NCBI RefSeq assembly: GCF_000177195.2
Contig: NC_015953.1
Span: 6,572,001-6,636,000, forward strand
DNA length: 64,000 nt
Origin: Streptomyces sp. SirexAA-E
GTDB taxonomy: Bacteria > Actinomycetota > Actinomycetes > Streptomycetales > Streptomycetaceae
Reading direction: 5' to 3'
The notes under the pieces are model-generated. The model was not told where the DNA came from, made no database searches, and was given only the letters and a program-made list of their open reading frames with translations. Positions 53,801 to 62,078 of this stretch are shown here, piece after piece. Each line of letters opens with the position of its first letter. Position 1 is the first letter of the stretch. A program made the translations under genes and the position numbers.

Positions 53801-53992
53801 GCCATGCCGGAGGCCGCTCACGGAAGGGAGCGACGTGAGCCGCGTCACTCAGCGTGAGACTTTCGGCATATATCTCGTCCGACCGGAGAGGATTCCCAGC
53901 TGCCGGTGTGCGCCGACCCGTGGCCCACCGGCCCGGACAGTGCTCGGCCGGACCGGTGCGGAGCAACTCAGGCACGGAAGGCAGACCCCTAC

Positions 53993-55555
53993 ATGTCGGC
54001 TCCCCACCCGTCGGCTTCCCGCTCCTCGGCCCCTCAAGCGCAGGATCCCGCCACGGCGGCGCTCGAGACCATCCACATCGACGGCACCTGGCAGCCCGCC
54101 GCCTCCGGGGCGACGCGTGAGGTCCTCGACCCCGCCGACGCCACCGTCCTGGCGCTCGTCGCCGAAGGCGGCACCGAGGATACCGACGCCGCCGTGGCCG
54201 CCGCCCGCCGGGCCTTCGACGACGGCCCCTGGCCGCACCGGCCGGTCGCCGAACGCGCCGGACTGCTGCGCCGGGTCGCCGAGCTGCTCCAGCGGGACCG
54301 CGAGGAGATCGCGATCACCGAGAGCCGGGACACCGGGAAGACCCTGGAGGAAGGGCGCGTCGACGTCGACGACGTCACCGCCGCCTTCCGCTACTTCGCC
54401 GACCTCGTGATGAACGAGAGCGGCGGCCGGGTCGTCGACGCGGGGGACCCCGATGTGCACAGCATCGTCGTCCACGAGCCGGTCGGTGTCTGCGCCCTCA
54501 TCGCTCCGTGGAACTACCCCCTGCTGCAAGCGAGTTGGAAGATCGCCCCGGCCCTCGCCGCAGGCAACACCTTCGTGCTCAAGCCCAGCGAGGTCACCCC
54601 GCTGTCCACCGTCCACCTGATCCGGCTGCTCGCCGAGGCCGGGCTCCCCGACGGTGCCGCCAACCTGGTCACCGGGGCGGGCGACCCCGTCGGTGCCCGG
54701 CTCTCCGCACACCCCGACGTGGACCTGGTCTCCTTCACCGGCGGCCTCGCCAGCGGTACGAAGGTGGCGCAGGCGGCCGCGCCCACGGTCAAGAAGGTCG
54801 CCCTGGAGCTCGGCGGCAAGAACCCCAACGTCGTCTTCGCCGACGCCTGCGCCACCGACGCGGACTTCGACACGGCGGTCGACCAGGCCCTGAACGCCGC
54901 GTTCTTCCACAGCGGCCAGGTCTGCTCCGCCGGCGCGCGCCTCATCGTCGAGGAGTCGGTCCGCGAGCGCTTCGTCACCGAACTCGCCCGCCGCGCCGAC
55001 GCCATCCGGCTCGGCCGGGGCACCGTGGACGGCGTCGAGTGCGGCCCGCTCGTCTCCGCGCAGCAGCTCGCCAAGGTCGAGGCGTACGTGGCCTCCGCCC
55101 GCGCGGAGGGGGCCGTCGTCCGCTCCGGTGGCGCCCGCCCCGAGCCCTCGGACGTACGGCCCGCGAGCGGCTACTTCTACCGGCCGACCGTGCTCGACGG
55201 CTGTCACCGCGAGATGACCGTCGTCCGCGAGGAGACCTTCGGACCGATCCTCACCGTGGAGACCTTCCGGACCGAGGAGGAGGCCGTCCGGCTCGCCAAC
55301 GACACGGACTACGGCCTGGCCGGCGCCGTCTGGACCACCGACGCGGGCCGCGCCCGGCGCGTCGCGGGACGGCTGCGGCACGGCACCGTCTGGATCAACG
55401 ACTACCACCCGTACCTCCCGCAGGCGGAGTGGGGCGGCTTCGGCAAGTCCGGTACGGGACGCGAGCTCGGCCCCTCCGGACTGGCGGAGTACCGCGAGAC
55501 CAAGCACATCTACCAGAACCTCAACCCGCGCCCCCAGCGCTGGTTCGCCGGCTGA
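53993..55555 (+). CDS. betB: betaine aldehyde dehydrogenase
   Basis: 520 residues from ATG 53993. Aldehyde-dehydrogenase hallmarks: NAD-binding GVCALIAPWNYPLLQASWKI and FTGGLASGTKVAQAA, catalytic Glu in KKVALELGGKNPNVVFADAC, catalytic Cys in HSGQVCSAGARLIVEE, and YFYRPTVLDGCHREMTVVRE. Clustered directly with choline oxidase and a glycine-betaine transporter, it should convert betaine aldehyde to the osmoprotectant glycine betaine, using NAD(P)+. The ~30 N-terminal residues are Ser/Ala/Pro-rich and probably disordered. An alternative upstream frame lacks an RBS. Confidence 0.9.
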   Translation: MSAPHPSASRSSAPQAQDPATAALETIHIDGTWQPAASGATREVLDPADATVLALVAEGGTEDTDAAVAAARRAFDDGPWPHRPVAERAGLLRRVAELLQRDREEIAITESRDTGKTLEEGRVDVDDVTAAFRYFADLVMNESGGRVVDAGDPDVHSIVVHEPVGVCALIAPWNYPLLQASWKIAPALAAGNTFVLKPSEVTPLSTVHLIRLLAEAGLPDGAANLVTGAGDPVGARLSAHPDVDLVSFTGGLASGTKVAQAAAPTVKKVALELGGKNPNVVFADACATDADFDTAVDQALNAAFFHSGQVCSAGARLIVEESVRERFVTELARRADAIRLGRGTVDGVECGPLVSAQQLAKVEAYVASARAEGAVVRSGGARPEPSDVRPASGYFYRPTVLDGCHREMTVVREETFGPILTVETFRTEEEAVRLANDTDYGLAGAVWTTDAGRARRVAGRLRHGTVWINDYHPYLPQAEWGGFGKSGTGRELGPSGLAEYRETKHIYQNLNPRPQRWFAG

Positions 55556-55914
55556 CCGCAGGGCCCGGGCCCGCCCGCCGTACGGCCACCTCCCGCCGGG
55601 CGGGCCCCGGCCGGCCACCTCCCGCCCGGCGACGCCCGGTGTTCCGATGCCCGCCCACGGGCATGACGGACGACAACCGCCGCCCCGGCGGCGGTTCCAC
55701 CACCGGTGTCCGCCGCCGCGAAGCACGTGCGCAGGCCCGCCCCCGGGCGCCCCGACGCCATCCCGGCGTTGCCCGCGCACGGTCGCCGACGCGCGCGTCG
55801 CACGGGGCGGTCCATGCGCTGACGCCCCGTCAACCCCGGCCTCCCGCCCCGCCGTTCCACACCACGCGTACACGCCAGCACCTCGACAGGATCTCGCAGA
55901 AGGAGTAGAGCACC
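55556..55914 (+). other. gap between betB and the choline oxidase gene
   Basis: About 360 bases without a gene. It begins with the hairpin at 55567-55607 and otherwise shows only low-complexity GC-rich sequence leading to the RBS GAAGGAG before ATG 55915. Expression of the second half of the cluster may rely on read-through or a promoter here. Confidence 0.5.
55567..55607 (+). terminator. hairpin after the aldehyde dehydrogenase gene
   Basis: GGGCCCGCCCG and CGGGCGGGCCC form an 11-bp stem with a 19-nt loop, 12 bp after the stop codon. Confidence 0.6.
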
Positions 55915-57486
55915 ATGCCGCCGTCCTCCCGCCCCGCACGTCCCGAACCCGCCGACTACGTCGTCGTCGGCGGCGGTACCGCAGGCTCCGTCATCGCCTC
56001 CCGCCTCACCGAGGACCCCGACGTCACCGTCACGGTCATCGAGGGCGGCCCCACCGACATCGACCGCGAGGACGTCCTCACCCTGCGCCGCTGGCTCGGC
56101 CTCCTCGGCGGCGACCTCGACTACGACTACCCCACGACCGAACAGCCACGCGGGAACTCGCACATCCGGCACAGCCGGGCCCGGGTCCTCGGCGGCTGCT
56201 CCTCGCACAACACGCTGATCAGCTTCAAACCGCTGCCCGGCGACTGGGACGAATGGGCCGAGGCGGGCGCCGACGGCTGGGACGCGGCCTCCATGGACCC
56301 GTACTTCGCCCGGCTGCGCAACCACATCGTGCCCGTCGACGAGAAGGACCGGAACGCCATCGCCCGCGACTTCGTCGAAGCCGCCACGGCCGCCGCCGGG
56401 GTCCCGCGCGTCGAGGGGTTCAACCGCCGGCCCTTCCACGAGGGCGCCGGCTTCTTCGACCTGGCCTACCACCCGGAGAACAACAAGCGCTCCTCGGCGT
56501 CCGTCGCCTACCTCCACCCGCACATCGAGGCGGGGGACCGCCCCAACCTCTCGATCCTGCTGGAGACCTGGGCGTACAAGCTGGAGTTCGACGGCAACCG
56601 CGCCACCGGGGTCCACGTCCGCACCAAGGACGGCGAGGAGATCCTGCTGCGCGCCACCCGTGAGGTCATCGTCTGCGCCGGCGCGGTGGACACCCCCCGG
56701 CTGCTGCTGCACTCCGGCGTCGGACCGGCCAAGGACCTCGACGCGCTCGGCATCCCCGTCGTCCACGACGCCCCCGCCGTCGGCGAGAACCTGCTCGACC
56801 ACCCCGAGTCGGTCATCGTCTGGGAGACCGACGGACCCATCCCCGAGAACTCCGCGATGGACTCCGACGCGGGCCTCTTCGTGCGCCGCGACCCCGGATC
56901 CCGGGGCCCCGACCTGATGTTCCACTTCTACCAGATCCCCTTCACCGACAACCCGGAGCGCATCGGCTACGAGCGGCCCGAGCACGGCGTGTCGATGACC
57001 CCGAACATCCCCAAGCCGCGCAGCCGCGGCCGCCTCTACCTCACCAGCGCCGACCCCGAGGCCAAACCCGCCCTGGACTTCCGCTACTTCACCGACGAGG
57101 ACGACTACGACGGCCGCACCCTGGTCGACGGCATCAAGCTCGCCCGCGAGATAGCCAAGACCGAGCCGCTGGCGCACTGGCTGGGGCGCGAGGTCTGCCC
57201 CGGCCCCGAGGTCACCTCCGACGAGGACATCAGCGCGTACGCCCGCGAGGTCGCCCACACCGTCTACCACCCGGCCGGAACCTGCCGGATCGGCGCCCCC
57301 GGCGACCCGGCCGCCGTCGTGGATCCGCAGCTGCGGATCCAGGGCCTGGACGGCATCCGCATCGCCGACGCCTCCGTCTTCCCGGCCATGCCCGCAGTGA
57401 ACCCGATGATCGGCGTCCTGATGGTGGGCGAGAAGTGCGCCGAACTGCTCCGCACGACCGCGACCCACGGAGGCGACGTCCGATGA
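55915..57486 (+). CDS. codA: choline oxidase (GMC oxidoreductase)
   Basis: 523 residues from ATG 55915 (RBS GAAGGAG). FAD-binding start DYVVVGGGTAGSVIASRLTE, and the choline-oxidase-specific stretch SRARVLGGCSSHNTLISFKP where the His is the FAD-linked residue. Also present are EGAGFFDLAYHPENNKRSSA and the active-site His/Asn region VAHTVYHPAGTCRIG and PAMPAVNPMIGVLMVGEK. Choline oxidase performs both oxidation steps from choline to glycine betaine with O2. With the adjacent dehydrogenase the pathway is redundant at the second step. It overlaps the transporter ATPase gene by 4 nt. Confidence 0.92.
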   Translation: MPPSSRPARPEPADYVVVGGGTAGSVIASRLTEDPDVTVTVIEGGPTDIDREDVLTLRRWLGLLGGDLDYDYPTTEQPRGNSHIRHSRARVLGGCSSHNTLISFKPLPGDWDEWAEAGADGWDAASMDPYFARLRNHIVPVDEKDRNAIARDFVEAATAAAGVPRVEGFNRRPFHEGAGFFDLAYHPENNKRSSASVAYLHPHIEAGDRPNLSILLETWAYKLEFDGNRATGVHVRTKDGEEILLRATREVIVCAGAVDTPRLLLHSGVGPAKDLDALGIPVVHDAPAVGENLLDHPESVIVWETDGPIPENSAMDSDAGLFVRRDPGSRGPDLMFHFYQIPFTDNPERIGYERPEHGVSMTPNIPKPRSRGRLYLTSADPEAKPALDFRYFTDEDDYDGRTLVDGIKLAREIAKTEPLAHWLGREVCPGPEVTSDEDISAYAREVAHTVYHPAGTCRIGAPGDPAAVVDPQLRIQGLDGIRIADASVFPAMPAVNPMIGVLMVGEKCAELLRTTATHGGDVR

Positions 57487-58571
57487 GCGAATCCACCGCA
57501 CCCGCACCGGCGCGCACCACGTCCGGATCCGCGGCACCCGTCTTCTCCGTGCGCGGCCTCTGGAAGGTCTTCGGCCCCCGCGCCGAACGCGTCCCCGGCA
57601 GCGAGTACGCCGGCCTCCCGCCCGCCGAACTGCGCGAGGCCACCGGCTGCACCGCCGCCGTGCGGGACGTCTCCTTCGACGTCGCCAAGGGCGAGGTCTT
57701 CGTCGTCATGGGCCTCTCCGGCTCCGGCAAGTCCACCCTCGTACGCTGTCTGACCCGGCTCGTCGAGCCCACCAGCGGCACCCTGACCATCGACGGCGAG
57801 GACGTCCTGGCCATGGACCGCGGCCGGCTGCGGGAACTGCGCCGCCACCGGGCCGCGATGGTCTTCCAGCACTTCGGACTGCTGCCGCACCGCACCGTCC
57901 TCGACAACGTCGCCTACGGGCTGGAGATCCAGGGCCTGGGCAAGGCCGCACGCCGCGCCAAGGCCGCCGAACTGGTGGAGAAGGTCGGCCTCGCCGGTCT
58001 CGAGAACCGCCGCCCCGCCCAGCTCTCCGGCGGACAGCAGCAGCGCGTCGGGCTGGCCCGCGCACTCGCCGTCGACCCCTCCGTCCTCCTCTTCGACGAA
58101 CCGTTCAGCGCCCTGGACCCGCTGATCCGCCGTGAGATGCAGGACGAGGTCGTCCGGCTGCACCGGGAGGAGGGCCGGACGATGGTCTTCATCACCCACG
58201 ACCTGAGCGAGGCGCTGCGCCTGGGCACCCGCATCGCTCTCATGCGCGACGGCGGGATCGTGCAGCTCGGCACCCCCGAGGAGATCGTCGGCTCACCCGC
58301 CGACGACTACGTACGCGAGTTCGTCCGCGACGTACCGCGCGAGCAGGTCCTCACCGTCGCCACCGCCATGCGCCCGCCGACCGCCGGCGACGGCGAAACC
58401 GGCCCGGCCCTGCGCCCCGACGCCACCGTCTCCGAAGCGATCGAGGCGGTCGTCCGCTCCCAGCAGCCCACCGCCCGCGTCATGGACGACGGCCGGCTCC
58501 TCGGGGTCGTCGACCACGCCTGCCTGCTCGACGTCGTCGCCGGTACGGGGGCCCACGGGGTGAGCGTCTGA
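57483..58571 (+). CDS. proV: glycine betaine/proline ABC transporter ATPase
   Basis: 362 residues from ATG 57483. Walker A EVFVVMGLSGSGKSTLVRCL (~73-92), Q-loop AMVFQHFGLLPHRTVLDNVA, signature LSGGQQQRVGLARALAVDPS, Walker B VLLFDEPFSALDPLIRREMQ and the switch MVFITHDLSEA. The pre-Walker segment KVFGPRAERV is characteristic of ProV/OpuAA. A C-terminal CBS-like unit (ATVSEAIEAVVRSQQPTARV, GVVDHACLLDVVAG) is probably the osmotic/ionic-strength sensor. Coupled to choline oxidase upstream and permease downstream by overlaps. Confidence 0.94.
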   Translation: MSESTAPAPARTTSGSAAPVFSVRGLWKVFGPRAERVPGSEYAGLPPAELREATGCTAAVRDVSFDVAKGEVFVVMGLSGSGKSTLVRCLTRLVEPTSGTLTIDGEDVLAMDRGRLRELRRHRAAMVFQHFGLLPHRTVLDNVAYGLEIQGLGKAARRAKAAELVEKVGLAGLENRRPAQLSGGQQQRVGLARALAVDPSVLLFDEPFSALDPLIRREMQDEVVRLHREEGRTMVFITHDLSEALRLGTRIALMRDGGIVQLGTPEEIVGSPADDYVREFVRDVPREQVLTVATAMRPPTAGDGETGPALRPDATVSEAIEAVVRSQQPTARVMDDGRLLGVVDHACLLDVVAGTGAHGVSV

Positions 58572-60550
58572 TGGCCACCGCACACGCCCCGGCCTCCGCC
58601 GCCGGACCCGGCACCGGTGGCCCGCTCGCCGCGCTGCGCGGCCGTCCCGCGCTCGGCAAGCTGCTCCTGCTGCTGGCCGTCGCCGCCGTCGCCGTGCCCC
58701 TCGTCCACGCCCGCTGGGGCGGCGGAGCGTGGCCCGGTGCGCTGACCGCCGACCTGAGCGCACCACTCGGCGAGGTCAACGACTGGATCGTCTCCAACCG
58801 CGACAGCCACCCGCTGTTCGTCTACTTCCTCGGGCACGTCAGCAACGCCGTCGTCCTGTCCGTCCGCGGCGTCTACCTGGCCCTCCTGGCGCTCGGCTGG
58901 GCCGGTGTCACCGCCGTCGCCGCCCTCGTCGCCTGGCGTACGGCGGGTGTACGGCTCGCCGTGACGGCCGGTGCCTGTTTCGTGGTCTGCGGGCTGCTCG
59001 GCATGTGGGTGCCGACCATGCAGACCCTCGCCCTGATGGTCGTCGCGGTCCTCGCCTCCGTCGTCCTCGGGATCCTGCTGGGACTCGCGGCCGGGCTCTC
59101 GGACCGTACGTTCCGCTTCCTGCGGCCCGTCCTGGACACCATGCAGGTGCTGCCCGCCTTCGCCTATCTGCTGCCCGTCGTGCTGGTCTTCGGGATCGGC
59201 GTGCCCGGCGCGGTCCTGGCGACCGTCGTCTACGCGGCCCCGCCGATGGCCCGGCTCACCGCGCTCGGGCTGCGCGGGGCCGACGCCGGGGTCATGGAGG
59301 CCGTGACCTCGCTCGGCGCGACCGGCCGCCAGCGGCTGCTGACCGCCCGGCTGCCGCTGGCCCGCAAGGAGCTCCTGCTCGGCCTCAACCAGACCATCAT
59401 GATGGCGCTGTCCATGGCGGTCATCGCGTCCGTCATCGGCGCGGGCGGTCTCGGCGACCGCGTCTACCAGGCACTGTCCTCCGTCGATGTCGGTGCCGCG
59501 CTGGCCGCCGGGATCCCGATCGTGCTGCTGGCCGTCGTCCTGGACCGCACCACCGAGGCCGCCGGGCGGAAGGCCGGCACCGAACCCACCGGACGGGCCG
59601 CCCTGCGCGGAGCACGCGGCTGGGCGCTCGCCGCGGTCCTCGCCGCCGCCGTCGCGGTCGTCGGACGGCTGGGCGGTGGACGCGTCTGGCCCGAGGGCGG
59701 TGTCGTGCCCGTCGCGGGCCCGGTCAACACGGCCAAGGACTGGATGGTCGACCACCTCTACACCGGCATCCCCGTCATCGGCGGAACCGCCGACTGGGCC
59801 GCCCACTTCACCAGCTGGATCCTCAACCCCCTCCGCGGCGGACTCCAGGGCCTGCCCTGGTGGTCCGTGCTGCTGATCGTCGCCGCCCTCGCCTGGACCA
59901 TCGGCACGTGGCGCACCGCGCTCACCGCCGTGCTCGCCATGGCCGCCATCGGGGTCCTCGGCGTCTGGGAACCGTCGATGGACACCCTCAGCCAGGTCGT
60001 CGCCGCCGTCGCGGTCACCCTCGTCCTGGGCTTCGCCGTCGCCGTCGGCGCCGCCCGCAGCGAACGGCTGGAGCGGGGCCTGCGCCCGGTCCTGGACGTC
60101 TTCCAGACCATGCCGCAGTTCGTCTACCTGATCCCCGTCGTCGCCCTCTTCGGCGTCGGCCGCGCCCCGGCCGCCGCGGCCGCCGTCGTCTACGCGCTGC
60201 CCGCCGTCGTCCGCATCACCACCCAGGGGCTGCGGGGCGTGGACCCCGCCGCGATGGAGTGCGCCCGCTCGCTCGGCGCCACCCCCGGGCAGCAACTGCG
60301 CCAGGTGCAACTGCCGTTGGCCAGGCCCGCCTTGCTGCTCGCGGTCAACCAGGGCGTCGTCCTGGTCCTCGCGGTCGTCATCATCGGCGGTCTCGTGGGC
60401 TCCGGCGCGCTCGGCTACGACGTCGTGTTCGGCCTCGCCCAGGGCGACCTGGCCACCGGCCTCGTCGCGGGCGCCGCCATCGTCTGCCTGGGACTGATGC
60501 TGGACCGGGTCACCCAGCCGACCGCCCGCCGCTCGCGGAAGGAGAGCTGA
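58571..60550 (+). CDS. proW: glycine betaine ABC transporter permease, two ProW domains in one chain
   Basis: 659 residues. Two permease domains are fused head to tail. The first (~1-330) has the EAA loop GLRGADAGVMEAVTSLGATG; the second (~380-659) has GLRGVDPAAMECARSLGATP. Both repeat the order NDWIV/KDWMV, a membrane bundle, QVLPAFAYLLPVVLVFGIGV or QTMPQFVYLIPVVALFGVGR, and a VIASVIGAGGLG / VIIGGLVGSGALG loop. Single-domain ProW normally works as a homodimer; here the dimer is covalent. Starts within the proV stop (TGATG). Confidence 0.9.
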   Translation: MATAHAPASAAGPGTGGPLAALRGRPALGKLLLLLAVAAVAVPLVHARWGGGAWPGALTADLSAPLGEVNDWIVSNRDSHPLFVYFLGHVSNAVVLSVRGVYLALLALGWAGVTAVAALVAWRTAGVRLAVTAGACFVVCGLLGMWVPTMQTLALMVVAVLASVVLGILLGLAAGLSDRTFRFLRPVLDTMQVLPAFAYLLPVVLVFGIGVPGAVLATVVYAAPPMARLTALGLRGADAGVMEAVTSLGATGRQRLLTARLPLARKELLLGLNQTIMMALSMAVIASVIGAGGLGDRVYQALSSVDVGAALAAGIPIVLLAVVLDRTTEAAGRKAGTEPTGRAALRGARGWALAAVLAAAVAVVGRLGGGRVWPEGGVVPVAGPVNTAKDWMVDHLYTGIPVIGGTADWAAHFTSWILNPLRGGLQGLPWWSVLLIVAALAWTIGTWRTALTAVLAMAAIGVLGVWEPSMDTLSQVVAAVAVTLVLGFAVAVGAARSERLERGLRPVLDVFQTMPQFVYLIPVVALFGVGRAPAAAAAVVYALPAVVRITTQGLRGVDPAAMECARSLGATPGQQLRQVQLPLARPALLLAVNQGVVLVLAVVIIGGLVGSGALGYDVVFGLAQGDLATGLVAGAAIVCLGLMLDRVTQPTARRSRKES

Positions 60551-60552
60551 CC

Positions 60553-61545
60553 ATGGCTCGCACCACCCCCCGTACGGCCGCCCGCGCCCGGACGCGCACG
60601 TCCGCGACCGTCGCGTCGGCCGCGGCCCTGCTGGCCGTCACCGGCTGTGGCGCGGCGGACATGACCAAGCAGGCCTCCCCGTTCGCCGCCCCGGCCGACA
60701 TCAAGACCGTCACGCTCTCCGTGCAGTCCTGGGTCGGCGCCCAGGCCAACGTCGCCGTCGCGAGCAAGCTCCTCCAGGACGAACTGGGCTACCGCGTCGA
60801 CCTGGTCCAGACGGACGAGGTCCCCGCCTGGGACGCCCTCAGCCAGGGCCGGGTGGACGCCATCCTGGAGGACTGGGGCCACCCCGACCAGGAGAAGCTG
60901 TACGTCCAGGACAAGAAGACCATCGTCCCCGGCGGCGACCTCGGCGTCACCGGCCACATCGGCTGGTACGTCCCCAAGTACTGGGCCGACGAGCACCCCG
61001 ACGTCACGGACTGGAAGAACCTCGACAGGTACGCCGACGAACTCCGCACCCCGGAGAGCGGCGACAAGGGCCAGCTGATGGACGGTTCGCCGTCCTACGT
61101 CACCAACGACAAGGCGCTGGTGAAGAACCTCGGCCTGGACTACAAGGTCGTCTTCGCCGGCTCCGAGGCCGCCCAGATCACCCAGATCCAGCAGTTCGCC
61201 AAGGCGAAGAAGCCCTTCCTGAGCTACTGGTACCAGCCGCAGTGGCTCTTCAACGAGGTCCCGATGGTCGAGGTGAAGCTTCCCGAGTACACCGACGCGT
61301 GCGGCGCCAAGGCCCCCGCGGACATCGACTGCGCCTACCCGACGACCCCGCTGCAGAAGTACCTCAACGCGGACTTCTCACGGCGGGGCAAGGACGCGGC
61401 GGCCTTCCTGAGGAAGTTCTCCTGGTCGGAGCGCGACCAGAACGAGGTGTCCAGGATGATCGCCTCCGACCGGCTCACCCCGGACGAGGCCGCGGAACGC
61501 TGGATCGCGCGGAACCCGGACATCTGGAAGAAGTGGCTGGACTGA
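60553..61545 (+). CDS. proX: glycine betaine-binding lipoprotein
   Basis: 330 residues from ATG 60553. An Arg/Thr-rich n-region, a hydrophobic core and a lipobox (LLAVTGC) place it on the outer membrane face. OpuAC-type features: SVQSWVGAQANVAVASKLLQ, ILEDWGHPDQEKLYVQDKKT, GHIGWYVPKYW, and YWYQPQWLFNEVPMVEVKLP with aromatic residues for a quaternary ammonium cage. Two bp after the permease stop; last gene of the operon before a hairpin. Confidence 0.93.
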   Translation: MARTTPRTAARARTRTSATVASAAALLAVTGCGAADMTKQASPFAAPADIKTVTLSVQSWVGAQANVAVASKLLQDELGYRVDLVQTDEVPAWDALSQGRVDAILEDWGHPDQEKLYVQDKKTIVPGGDLGVTGHIGWYVPKYWADEHPDVTDWKNLDRYADELRTPESGDKGQLMDGSPSYVTNDKALVKNLGLDYKVVFAGSEAAQITQIQQFAKAKKPFLSYWYQPQWLFNEVPMVEVKLPEYTDACGAKAPADIDCAYPTTPLQKYLNADFSRRGKDAAAFLRKFSWSERDQNEVSRMIASDRLTPDEAAERWIARNPDIWKKWLD

Positions 61546-61576
61546 CCCCGGCTCAGGACCGGTAGGGAGAGTGGCA

Positions 61577-61620
61577 GGCGTCCGCGCCGCCGGAGGCCGA
61601 CCTCCGGGGGCACGGACGCC
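61577..61620 (+). terminator. hairpin terminator of the betaine operon
   Basis: GGCGTCCG-C-GCC pairs with GGC-A-CGGACGCC, with an inner GGAGG/CCTCC stem, starting 32 bp after the proX stop. Confidence 0.7.
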
Positions 61621-61648
61621 CCGGACCGAGGATTCCGGCTGTCGACTA

Positions 61649-61676
61649 TTCACTCAGTACATGTACTGCGTATGGA
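61649..61676 (+). promoter_or_regulatory. PadR-type promoter/operator
   Basis: TTCACT (61649-61654) and TATGGA (61671-61676) are separated by a 16-bp spacer that begins with the perfect palindrome CAGTACATGTACTG (61655-61668). An operator exactly between -35 and -10 is typical of autoregulated PadR genes. Confidence 0.7.
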
Positions 61677-61685
61677 GTCACTCGC

Positions 61686-61805
61686 ATGAGCACCCGTCAT
61701 GTCCTTCCGGGCCTGCTCGCCGCCGGTCCACGCCACGGCTACGACCCGAAGCGGCAGCACGACGCCCGCTTCCCGCCGACGGCCTGTGCGGCGGCCTCCC
61801 CCTGA
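61686..61805 (+). pseudogene. PadR-family transcriptional regulator, truncated
   Basis: ATG 61686 begins STRHVLPGLLAAGPRHGYDP and KRQHDARFPP, the first helix of the PadR winged-helix domain (normal total ~180-220 residues). After ~31 residues homology ends and a stop follows at 61803. The recognition helix and dimerisation domain are missing, so the product cannot bind DNA. The promoter and operator in front of it look intact. Confidence 0.75.
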
Positions 61806-62035
61806 AGTCGATCGGCGCGGTGATCGCACCGCGGCCGGCCACGGCCGAGGCCGAGTCGTGGACGTCGAGGCACGAGGCCTTGGACCGGGTCCGGTGCAGC
61901 GTTCCTCCGGAGTCCCGGCCGGCGGAGGAGCGGGCCACCGGCAGGTGGTCCGTCGAGCACACCGTCTCGTTCACCGTGGAACTGCACGAGAAGACCGAAT
62001 GCGCGGCCTGATGGCCGAGCTGAAACGGTGAGCCG
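61806..62035. other. debris after the PadR fragment
   Basis: A frame ending at TGA about 62011 (WSVEHTVSFTVELHEKTECA) has coding-like bias but no recognisable family or start. Probably the remains of a deletion that also removed the PadR gene body. Confidence 0.3.
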
Positions 62036-62066
62036 GGGCCCCGGGCCTCCGCGCGGCCCGGGGCCC
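62036..62066 (-). terminator. hairpin terminator of the ABC exporter gene
   Basis: GGGCCCCGGGCC and GGCCCGGGGCCC form a 12-bp perfect stem with a 7-nt loop, just past the stop of the minus-strand gene at 62079. Confidence 0.75.
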
Positions 62067-62078
62067 TGTCCGCGTGAC

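Noticed and set aside
51398..53848. 816-residue open frame antisense to the GH31 gene
   Set aside because: Same reason; the GH31 catalytic motifs are on the plus strand.
58307..60310. 667-residue Asp/Gly/Gln-rich frame antisense to the permease gene
   Set aside because: Mirror of the hydrophobic permease codons; no motif.
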